26,191 nucleotides of DNA, taken from contig JAJJLU010003879.1 of assembly GCA_023807065.1 (NCBI GenBank), forward strand, positions 1 through 26,191. The letters are read 5' to 3'. A program made the translations under genes and the position numbers. Position 1 is the stretch's first letter. The number at the start of each line of letters is the position of its first letter. This document shows positions 1 to 7,913 of the stretch, in pieces. The notes under the pieces are model-generated. The model was not told where the DNA came from, searched no databases, and was given only the letters and a program-made list of their open reading frames with translations. This stretch comes from Isotricha intestinalis (lineage: Eukaryota > Ciliophora > Litostomatea > Vestibuliferida > Isotrichidae).

Positions 1-60
1 AATGAAGAAAATATTAATAGAAATCTCTGTGAATGGATAACACTGAAAATATTGAATTAA
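1..60 (+). CDS. possible 3' end of a gene cut by the window edge
   Basis: Frame 1 is open from the first base to a TAA at 58-60, giving 19 codons that include Cys, Glu, Trp and Thr (LCEWITL). G and C are commoner here than in the following 200 bases, which fall to almost pure A/T. This would suit the last codons of a + strand gene starting left of the window. The stretch is short and another frame is open for 12 codons, so chance is a real alternative. No function can be assigned. Confidence 0.25.
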   Translation, partial: NEENINRNLCEWITLKILN

Positions 61-264
61 ATAAAAAAACAAATAGGTAAAAATAAAATAAAAGGAATTA
101 AATTTGAGGAATAATTTAATAATAAATTATCAATTGAATACAATGAATATATTAAATAAAAAATTAAAAAAAATAATTCATATATTAATTTCAATAATGC
201 AATTTTTTTAATTTTATAAATATTGAAATTATCATTAAATCATAATTTTAAAAAATTATTTTTT

Positions 265-390
265 GGGAAGAGTACTCTATCCTTGTGTCTGCACCAGCTC
301 TTGTTACACAGTGAAGGGTTAGTTAGCTGAGGTTGGCTAAACATGAAGACATTTTCTTCTTCAATGATTTTTCATCTGATTGTTTTTTAT
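265..390 (+). ncRNA. candidate structured non-coding RNA, three hairpins plus T tract
   Basis: This block stands out from the surrounding A/T-rich DNA by its G and C content. It can fold into three consecutive hairpins. The first has a CCTT and a GTGT arm (281-288) pairing with ACAC (306-309) and AAGG (314-317) around a four-base bulge. The second has TTAGC 323-327 pairing with GCTAA 336-340. The third has TGAAGA 344-349 pairing with TCTTCA 358-363. A TGAT/CTGA pair flanked by CAAT and ATTG (362-382), reminiscent of a C/D kink-turn, follows and then T6 at 383-388, which would terminate RNA polymerase III. No frame across it is a convincing protein. I compared it by eye with tRNA, 5S, U1-U6, U3, SRP and RNase P signatures and could not assign it. 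The strand is inferred from the T tract. It could also be regulatory DNA. Confidence 0.4.
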
Positions 391-545
391 ATTTTAATAA
401 TATATGATTTAAATTATTATTCATTTTTTATTACAAGATTTTTCATCAATTAAAAATATATTTTGAATAAAGAATTAAATTTATATAATATTTATATTAT
501 ATATCCTATTTAAAAAGTTCTTTTATTATTTTTTAAGCTTTTTCA

Positions 546-2750
546 TTAATTATTATTATCTTTATTTTTATAAAAATTTGTATCACTTTCATCCTTAATG
601 GTATAATGTGTAATAGTCATAATATTATTATCATCATTTAAAGTTTTATTATTAAAAGAAAAATTATCTTGATTTATAGAAGGAGTTTTTTCAAAAGGAT
701 TTTCTTCTTTAATAATTCCTAAATCCTCATTAATACTATCATTTTTTTGATGATAATTATTATAAAGTGCTTTTAGAGTATTTGATTGAAATTTATTATC
801 ATTTCCAAAAGGATTTATTGGATTAGACACTCTCTCAGAACAATTAGAATTTTTAAAACTAAAATTTGATTCTCGATTATTACCATACAATTTTGAATTT
901 CTTCCTTCTTGTTTCATTTTAAATTCTTGAAGTTTTTTTAGTTTTAATGAATTTTTATATAATTCTGGATTATTTGAATTTTTGGTATTTTCACTATTAT
1001 CAGTAATTATATTATAATTACCAAAACTTGTATAATTTTGCATTGTATAAGATATTTGATTATTTTGAAGGTTTGAATTAAATTTTGAAGTAAAGTTTGA
1101 ATTTTCACTTAAATCTGAATTTAAAAGAAAAGGAGAATCTTTATTAATTTTATCATTATCAATTTCATCTTGAGATATATTAAAACTTCCATTTATTAAA
1201 TGACTACTATTAATATTAGTCTTTTCTTCTATTTTATGATTTTCACTATTATTTAATTTTTCATCACTTGAATTTTCTAAATTTTTTGTGTTTAAATTGT
1301 TATTTTTTTCATCCTTAATATCTTCCATTTCATCAGCTAAATTTAATTGAAATACCATTCTTTTCTTTTTTTTTGTTTTTGATTTTGATTTTGATTTTGA
1401 TTGTTTGCTTTTTGGAGTTTTACTTCTCAAAGATTTAATATTTTCATTTTTAATTTTTGGAGAATAAGAACTTAAATTTAAATTATATTTATCTTTCAAA
1501 CGATTGGATTCTTTTTTCGGCGGAGAAATACTTTGTTTTCTTATAGGATTAATTTTCTTTAAATGAATTCTTCTATCATATTTTTCAAAAGAATTATCTC
1601 TACTATAGGTATCATATGTTCTTTCTTTATTCTTTAAAATACTAATATTATTTAAATGATCAGTTGTTAAATTAGTTTTCCTTTTTTCAATCCATTTTTT
1701 TTTCATTTTCATTATTTTAACATAAGAATTATTATTAGAATTATCAAAATTAATTTTATTTGGTTTTATTAAACTTTGATTATTTGAATAATTTGTTGAT
1801 TCTGATTGATTAGGAGATTGAGATAAATTTTTAGGTAAATTAAAATATTTTATTATATTATCTTTCAAACTATTTATTGGAGAATTAATATTTTTTTGAG
1901 GAGAAGATATTTTTTCTTTCATAATATTATTTCTATACTTATTATTCTTATCGTTTGATCTAATTTTTCTTGGATGAGGATTTATGAGTATTAATGGATT
2001 TTTAATAATTTTCTGTTTTGGAGAATTCGATTTTTTTTGAAATGGTTTTGAAATGTTAATTTTTTTTTTGTTTCTATTTTTGGTATTAATATTTTCTTGC
2101 ACAGATAAATTCATTGGTTTATTATTTGATGAACTATTTTGTGATTCAGGTCTTATATAAGGTGTATTTTTTTCTTTGGATAATGTATTTCTAAAATCTT
2201 CTTTTTTACCAATTTTAACAATTTTTAATTGTTTATTATTATTAGAATTTAAATTTGGTTTAAATAAATTTACTGATATTTGAGATAATTCTTCTTGGGT
2301 TTCATTTCTTGAACTTTTTCCACTTCCATGAATACTTGATATATTTTCTAAAGAAATATTGAATGATGAATCATTGTTCTCAAATTCGTTTAAATTATTT
2401 TTGTTTTGACCAATTTGATATTTATTTATATTAAATAAATTATGATATAAAACTTCTTCTTCTGAAGAATATGTATTTTCCATATTAGATTCAATATTTT
2501 TATCTAATAAATCTCCTAACATTTGAGAAAATTTAATTTGTTGTTTTAAATAGCTATTATTATTTTCAATTGAAATAGAATTATATAAGTTTAAATTTGT
2601 TGATTTATTTAAGCTATCTATAAAAACTTTATTAATTGTATTTGAAATAAAAGGAATTAAAACAGAGTCATCATTCAAAATAAATGACATGTTAGAAATA
2701 TTTGGTTCGAAACTTCTGATTGAAGCTTCTTTTAAATTTGTGTTTCCCAT
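546..2750 (-). CDS. Ser/Asn/Lys-rich low-complexity protein, unknown function
   Basis: An uninterrupted 734-codon frame ends in TAA immediately followed by in-frame TGA. The start is MGNTNLKE; the 5' flank is A-rich. Residues 1-100 are the least repetitive part and might be a small folded region; the rest is largely disordered and Asn/Ser/Lys-rich. Many Ser-Pro or Thr-Pro sites (NSPKQ, SSPQK, INSP, QSPNQ, ISPPK, YSPK, KTPKS) suggest a substrate of proline-directed kinases. A Lys-Ser alternating basic run near residues 447-465 (SKSKSKSKTKKKKR) could be a nuclear or microtubule-binding signal. The Gly at position 2 recalls N-myristoylation, but residue 6 is Leu rather than Ser/Thr, so this is weak. 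The upstream acid phosphatase gene on the same strand ends only 72 bp away. I do not recognise the family. Confidence 0.85.
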   Translation of the reverse strand: MGNTNLKEASIRSFEPNISNMSFILNDDSVLIPFISNTINKVFIDSLNKSTNLNLYNSISIENNNSYLKQQIKFSQMLGDLLDKNIESNMENTYSSEEEVLYHNLFNINKYQIGQNKNNLNEFENNDSSFNISLENISSIHGSGKSSRNETQEELSQISVNLFKPNLNSNNNKQLKIVKIGKKEDFRNTLSKEKNTPYIRPESQNSSSNNKPMNLSVQENINTKNRNKKKINISKPFQKKSNSPKQKIIKNPLILINPHPRKIRSNDKNNKYRNNIMKEKISSPQKNINSPINSLKDNIIKYFNLPKNLSQSPNQSESTNYSNNQSLIKPNKINFDNSNNNSYVKIMKMKKKWIEKRKTNLTTDHLNNISILKNKERTYDTYSRDNSFEKYDRRIHLKKINPIRKQSISPPKKESNRLKDKYNLNLSSYSPKIKNENIKSLRSKTPKSKQSKSKSKSKTKKKKRMVFQLNLADEMEDIKDEKNNNLNTKNLENSSDEKLNNSENHKIEEKTNINSSHLINGSFNISQDEIDNDKINKDSPFLLNSDLSENSNFTSKFNSNLQNNQISYTMQNYTSFGNYNIITDNSENTKNSNNPELYKNSLKLKKLQEFKMKQEGRNSKLYGNNRESNFSFKNSNCSERVSNPINPFGNDNKFQSNTLKALYNNYHQKNDSINEDLGIIKEENPFEKTPSINQDNFSFNNKTLNDDNNIMTITHYTIKDESDTNFYKNKDNNN

Positions 2751-2822
2751 TTTTAAATTAAAATAATATATAAATAATTTTAAATAATGATATATTATAT
2801 TTTTTATTTTATTTTTCTTTAT

Positions 2823-4226
2823 TCATTTATTTACCAAAATTTCTTCTAATTCTTTTCCTTCTTCTTTTTTATTAGACTTTATATTGTTTAAAATATTTTT
2901 TAAATAAAATATCATCATAATAAAAATCATAAATAAAAAACATAAAATTAATAAATACCGTTTAATTTTTGCATTAAAAATATCAATATTAATAATATTA
3001 AATTGGCAAAAATCTTCAATATTTTTTTCACTCCAAAAATATTCTTCACTTTTTTCAATAAAGAATTTAAAGTTTAAATTTATTAATTCTTCATCATTCA
3101 TTAAAAATTTAACATAATAATCTTCAAAAGTCCCTTTTAAATCATTTAAATTATCTTTTTTATGTAATTCAAAAAATAAACAAGAAGAAAAAGTGGGTTC
3201 AACATATTTACTACCAAAAATTTCTTTCATCCAAATAAGAATTCCAGACATAGTTGAATCATGTGAAGAATATGCAACTATTTTAGGAGAAGAATAATTT
3301 AAATCATTTAAATGATTTTCTTCAATATATATTCTATTTTTCATATACTTTATTAATTGTTTCATTATTGGTGTTTGAGACATAAATACTAAATCTTTAT
3401 TATTAAATATATAATATTTAAAATTAATAGCAAATTCATTATGACAATCTTTTTCAAATTCTGTAAAATTTATTTTTGTATGTTCATAAAAATAAGATAA
3501 ATTTTCTCCTTGAGTTTTATCAGAAACAAAATTATCACATAAATCTTGAATATTTAAAAATTCCCATTCAAAATCAGTTTTATCGATTTTAAAAAAATGA
3601 TTTAATTGCTCTCCATATTTATTTTTAAAATATTGAACAAAATCAACAATTTCTTTACTTTTTAAAGCATTTTTTCTTAAATCATTATTTGGTTGACAAT
3701 CACTTAAAATGATACTATCAAAAAGAAAGAAATAACGATCTTTAATATTAAAAATATGAATGGGAATAATATTTAATCCATTAGGAATAGGAAAATTTCC
3801 TAATTTTAAATTAATATTAATTAACTCTTTATTAATATTTCCAGGAGGATAAGAATTATTAATTTGATAATTATTTAAAAAATTTTCTTTATTAAAAGGA
3901 TATAATCCAAAAAGATAAGAATAACCAGAATGAATAGCTCTTCTAATACGAGATGAATAAATTAGAATTTCTCTTGGATCATATTTTTCACTTATAAAAT
4001 TTTTATATTTCATTTTTGTATAATAACCTAAAATATATTGCCCTCTCATTCCAACTTCTGTTAATTCTCCACTTGTTTCCCAATTAATTCCCATATAATC
4101 TTTTCCTAATCCCTCAAATCCTCCTTTTGATGCTCCTCTTGCTCCATGTCTAAAATGAGTGTGAACAAATAATAATTTTTCATATGATAATGAGAGGATT
4201 GATATTATTATTTTTAATATTTGCAT
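2823..4226 (-). CDS. histidine acid phosphatase family protein with C-terminal membrane anchor
   Basis: 467 residues, stop TGA. The N-terminus (ILKIIISILSL) is a short signal-peptide-like hydrophobic stretch running into FVHTHFRHGAR, the catalytic RHGxR signature of histidine (branch 2) acid phosphatases: R26, H27 and R30. The partner acid/base motif HD lies at H322-D323 in SSHDST, so both catalytic elements are intact. Length and spacing fit the lysosomal/prostatic acid phosphatase group. Residues about 424-442 form a single strongly hydrophobic segment followed by a charged 25-residue tail, so the enzyme is predicted to be type I membrane-bound with its catalytic domain in the lumen of the secretory or lysosomal/food-vacuole system. 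It would hydrolyse phosphomonoesters at low pH. The Asn/Lys-rich middle is typical of this genome. The family call is firm; the exact substrate is unknown. Confidence 0.93.
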   Translation of the reverse strand: MQILKIIISILSLSYEKLLFVHTHFRHGARGASKGGFEGLGKDYMGINWETSGELTEVGMRGQYILGYYTKMKYKNFISEKYDPREILIYSSRIRRAIHSGYSYLFGLYPFNKENFLNNYQINNSYPPGNINKELININLKLGNFPIPNGLNIIPIHIFNIKDRYFFLFDSIILSDCQPNNDLRKNALKSKEIVDFVQYFKNKYGEQLNHFFKIDKTDFEWEFLNIQDLCDNFVSDKTQGENLSYFYEHTKINFTEFEKDCHNEFAINFKYYIFNNKDLVFMSQTPIMKQLIKYMKNRIYIEENHLNDLNYSSPKIVAYSSHDSTMSGILIWMKEIFGSKYVEPTFSSCLFFELHKKDNLNDLKGTFEDYYVKFLMNDEELINLNFKFFIEKSEEYFWSEKNIEDFCQFNIINIDIFNAKIKRYLLILCFLFMIFIMMIFYLKNILNNIKSNKKEEGKELEEILVNK

Positions 4227-5520
4227 TTATATTTTTAAAAAATAATATTTTTTATAATTTTTTTTTTGATTTTGAAAAAAAAAAAATATATTATATTATA
4301 CCTTCAATAATAATATTATTTATATTAGAAAATTTATTTTTTAGAAGTTGAATTTGATAAATTAATATTATTTTTAAAAATTTTTTTTGAAGAGATTTTT
4401 TTTCGACAATTTGTACTTCACCCACATCACAATTAAAAGTTGTATTTCATTTTATATTATTTTTTGGAGAAATATTACTTATTAATTTTGAATGAATATT
4501 AAATGTATTTATTTTATTAATTTGAATTTAATAGAAGTTTTTTAATGAGCCCATAATTTCTAAATGATTTATTAATTTATAGTTTCAAAGTTATTTTAAC
4601 TAGAATTCAATTTATTTTTAATTGAGCAATTTTAATTTAAGAATATCAATTTTACGAATATCAACTTTATTTTCTTTTTATTCATCAGATTTATTTTTTA
4701 AAATTTTTATAAGTTTAACAAGATTCACAATGATCAATAGATAATAAACTTTTATTTAAGTTAATATTTTATGAAAAATAGAATTATAAATAGATTTTTT
4801 AGGTATTATTTCTTGATTTATATAATATCTATATTCTTTTCATTTTTATAAATTTCACTTGGATTAGTTCATTTGAATCACAAGTTATTTTTATTAATAA
4901 TTTATTAATTATCTATTGAATCTTTTATACTCATATTAAATAATATTTCCCCTTCTTTTTCCTTTAATTTTTTTTTATTTATTGATTTTTTTGACCATAT
5001 ACTTTACTTAAATATATTCGTGCTTTTTGTTTTCCATTTCATTAATTAAAATATTAAATTTCAAAGAATGTACTTTTTGGTTTTTGCCAAATATCATTGT
5101 TAATTTAACTGATCTTAATTTACTTTACTTTTATTATAATATCTATTCATTAATTTTTTTGATTCAATTGAATTTTCATTTAATTAAACAAAGAAGGAAT
5201 TTGACTTTTCTTGTTTTAATCAATAAATTCATAAATATTGAATTTGTTCTGAAATTATTTTAATTAAAAGAAATGATATCATTTTAAATATCTTTTTTTG
5301 TTTTATTTCTTTTTCTATTTAGACTTTGATATTATTTTTTTCTTATATAAATTAAAATTTATTTGTTTTTAATCTTTTTTTTGATTTGTTATGATTAATT
5401 AAAAAAAACAATTTAGATATAAAATATAGTATTATAATAATTAAAATAAATGATTATAGTATTAAAATCAAAAAATTAAATTTTTAAATTTAAACATTTA
5501 ATCATAAAATTTTAAGGAAA
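4227..5520. other. 1.3 kb intergenic gap without a supported gene
   Basis: This lies upstream of the acid phosphatase start and downstream of the repeat-protein stop. The longest ATG-initiated frame is 78 codons on + (5027-5263), hydrophobic and low in complexity. On - a 51-codon stretch without a start (4446 to 4294, stop TAA 4291-4293) reads with a more mixed composition (FNCDVGEVQIVEKKSL) and could be a gene relic, but frames like this also occur by chance in A/T-rich DNA. The acid phosphatase promoter should lie at the left end. I see no tRNA, repeat or mobile element. Confidence 0.5.
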
Positions 5521-6951
5521 TTAGTGATATCCGTTATTATTAAAATTTGGATTATTAGATTGTCCTTGATTATATTGTTGATAATTAGGTTCATAATTTT
5601 GATTATAATTAGGATCATTCCTTGGATCATATTGTTGATTATAATTAGGATCATAATTTTGATTATAATTTGGGTCATTCCTTGGGTCATAATTTTGATT
5701 ATAATTAGGATCATATTGTTGATTATAATTTGGGTCATTTCTTGGATCATATTGTTGATTATAATTTGGGTCATTTCTTGGATCATAATTTTGATTATAA
5801 TTTGGGTCATTCCTTGGATCATAATTTTGATAATTTGGATCATATTGTTGATAATTAGGATCATTTCTTGGATCATATTGTTGATAATTTGGGTCATTCC
5901 TTGGATCATATTGTTGATTATAATTTGGGTCGTTCCTTGGATCATATTGTTGATTATAATTTGGGTCATTTCTTGGATCATATTGTTGATTTATGTTTTG
6001 TTGTTCCAAAGGAGTATTCCTTCTATTCATCTGAGGAGGAATTTGGTTAAATTGTGGTTCTTCATTATATTGCTTATTCATTTGAGGAATTTGATTATTA
6101 AATTGTGTTTGATCTTGATTATTATATTGTTGATTATTATTTTGATAATCTTGATTATTATATTGTTGATTATTATTTTGATAATCTTGATATCCACCTC
6201 TATTATCATTTCTCATTCCTGGTTGATTAAAATTAACATCATTTAAAATTCCATATTCTTTCCTATTATATCTAGTTTGATTATATAATTCATTATAAGC
6301 TCCTATATTTTTTTTATAAACTTCAGGATCAATTTCATTTTGCATTCTTTTTTGCATAATTATACGGTCTTCACCGTTTAAAATATTATATCCTTGATTA
6401 GAATGCTTATCTATATTTGTTGCTCTCATTAAAGCTCTAAATTTACTTTCTTCATCTCTTTTCTTTAAAATTTCTCCTTGAACAGAATTATCATATTGTA
6501 AAGTCAAAGGATTAAAAGCCATTCCAGGATTATTTTTTCTACCAACTAAATTTTTTTCTTTATTCATCATAATTTTATTTTCATTTTTTAAATATTCATA
6601 ATCCATTCTTTCCCAACGAGTTCTTTCTCTATCATATATTTCATTTTTTCTCTGTTGATAAACTTCTTTTTTTCTTTCATGAGCTTTATTTCTCCTTTCA
6701 TATTCATATGAAGCAAAATCTTTATTGAATCTTTCACCTTCACTTATGTACATATCACTTGAAGGATCTGGATCATTTATTCTTGCTTTTTCTGCAGGTT
6801 TGTTAAATGCTCCTACTCTATCTTGAAGATATGCTTTTTCTATATTGTCACGATTCCTATTTGCTATCTATATGTTTAATTATATTATTTTAATTTTTAC
6901 ACGTTCACTTCTATCTTTTGGTTTTATGTTGTTCATTTCATTTTTGTCCAT
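5521..6951 (-). CDS. two-exon protein with Tyr-Asp-Pro tandem-repeat tail
   Basis: The obvious frame starts at an internal ATG (6753), but it stays open for 38 more codons up to 6867, and that extension reads as good protein (DNIEKAYLQDRVGAFNKPAE). It joins in frame, across a 33-nt GT-AG intron (6868-6900), to a 17-codon first exon (6901-6951) starting MDKNEMNN. The product is 465 residues. Residues 1 to about 250 are charged and probably helical, with RTRWERMDYEYLKNE and a conserved-looking block NPLTLQYDNSVQGEIL ... RALMRATNID ... GYNILNGEDR. Its feel is that of protist axonemal proteins, which I cannot verify. The C-terminal half is Asn/Gln/Tyr-rich: two copies of a 12-residue QDYQNNNQQYNN unit, then thirteen YDP/YEP units of 12 or 8 residues, a prion-like, probably disordered tail. 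The stop is TAA after NNNGYH. Confidence 0.85.
5578..5990 (-). repeat. degenerate tandem repeat encoding NYNQQYDPRNDP units
   Basis: Thirteen consecutive coding units, mostly 36 bp (NYNQQYDPRNDP, with QN/QQ variants and occasional loss of one Asn) and four short 24-bp units lacking RNDP or RNDP-like residues, one of them with Glu in place of Asp. The 12- and 8-residue forms are interspersed, as expected from unequal exchange or slippage within frame. Synonymous differences (for example GGA/GGG-type variants seen as ttaggatc against tttgggtc) show the copies are not all recent. Confidence 0.9.
6115..6186 (-). repeat. perfect 36-bp direct duplication in coding sequence
   Basis: Bases 6115-6150 and 6151-6186 are identical and encode two copies of a Gln/Asn/Tyr-rich 12-residue unit (DYQNNNQQYNNQ). 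The length keeps the reading frame. Perfect identity suggests a recent duplication, distinct from the older Tyr-Asp-Pro array beside it. Confidence 0.9.
6868..6900 (-). other. 33-nt spliceosomal intron
   Basis: Read on the - strand it begins GTAAAAATT and ends CATATAG, follows a complete CGT codon and restores frame with ATA GCA AAT AGG. Its length is a multiple of three, but it contains in-frame TAA and TAG codons, so retention would stop translation. The size fits the tiny introns of ciliates. The nearby alternative acceptor four bases downstream would break the frame. Confidence 0.75.
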
Positions 6952-7913
6952 TTTTATTTTTATAATTATTTTTATAACTTATTTTATATGTTTTTTAATT
7001 ATTTTAATTAAGGTATTTTATAATATAGATTTTTATTGTTTTTCATTTCTCACCTTTAACATAATCTTATGATTTTTGGAAGAAATCTGTTCTTTTTTTT
7101 CTTTTTTGTTTTGGGCCAAAAATCAAAAGAAAAATAATCTTGATCTTAGTTTTTGTAATTTATAAATATTCTAAATAATTATAATTAAAAGAATTTATCT
7201 TCATCAAAAATATAAAGAAATTAATATAAATAGACAAATTTTTCTGGTCTTAACTTAATAAAAGTATTCTTAATCTCATCATTTTTTTATTAATTAATTA
7301 TAGCAAACAAAGGAATAAAATATCATCATATTCATTTGAAATAATACCTCAATATATTTTAACAAATGATTAATCTAATAAATTGAATAAATTATAAATT
7401 ATATTTGATTGTTATAAATTTTTGGTTAAAATATCAAAAAATTTTAAATTTCTAAATCAATCTATATGTTTATATTCTTGATTTTTACAAAAAAGAGATT
7501 TTTGTGATTAATAGAAGGGAAAGTAAAAGAATTGTTGTTATTAATTGAAATATATCTAATATTTTTTTTAGTTTTTTAATAATCTTATATATATTTCTTC
7601 ATTTTCTTTTGTTTTTTGATATTATTATTATTTTGACTTTTTCTCTTTTTATTTGCTTTGGTCTTTGATTTTACGATATTTAAGATTTTTAATGTTTAAT
7701 GATTATTATCCATTTTCACATTGTTAAAATTTAAGAATGTATGATTTGATGTTTTTTAATTTTAACTTAATAATTCGTTTGTCAAATAATATTTATTTGA
7801 TTTTTTTTATTTCATTTTTTTTCCACATTTTATTAATAAATTATTAAATAATTGAAATTTAAAAAATTATATAAAAAATTAGAAGTAAAGATAATAATAA
7901 TCATATATTTTTT
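6952..7913. other. 962-bp intergenic gap with an imperfect inverted repeat
   Basis: This contains the promoter of the two-exon gene at its left end and the 3' flank of the CC2D2A-like gene at its right end. The one structured element seen is an inverted repeat at 7098-7132. The rest is A/T-rich with frequent stops in all frames, and no RNA gene or repeat family is apparent. Long pyrimidine-rich tracts (7560-7680) leave some frames open without looking coding. Confidence 0.5.
7098..7132. promoter_or_regulatory. imperfect 17-bp inverted repeat upstream of the two-exon gene
   Basis: Bases 7098-7114 and 7116-7132 are inverted copies matching at 14 of 17 positions around a single central G, with the core TTTTGGGCCAAAA. 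It lies about 150 bp upstream of the start codon at 6951. It could be a dimeric protein-binding site, or a hairpin if transcribed. Homopurine/homopyrimidine composition makes part of the match cheap, so function is uncertain. Confidence 0.25.

Noticed and set aside
316..326. GGGTTAGTTAG resembling telomeric repeat or its template
   Set aside because: Single imperfect copy inside the hairpin block; no tandem array and no C-rich template context, so neither a telomere nor a telomerase RNA template is supported.
2703..2712. GGTTCGAAAC resembling a tRNA B box
   Set aside because: It lies inside the N-terminal codons of the gene at 546-2750 and no cloverleaf can be drawn around it.
5027..5263. 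78-codon + ORF in the 1.3 kb gap
   Set aside because: Hydrophobic low-complexity sequence typical of T-rich non-coding DNA; no motif, no matching promoter and no neighbour support.
4240..5350. Apparent - strand gene if TAA/TAG are read as Gln and TGA as Trp
   Set aside because: It reads plausibly, but it needs three reassigned stops and frame changes. As a control, the antisense of the kelch gene (around 21720-21900) read the same way looks equally protein-like, so the impression is a composition effect. The eleven real genes show that all three stops work.
5524..6246. 240-codon + frame of Ile/Leu/Trp-rich sequence
   Set aside because: It is the antisense of the Tyr-Asp-Pro repeat array; the repeats keep that frame open. 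The 159-codon - frame at 5502-5981 is likewise a shifted reading of the same repeats.
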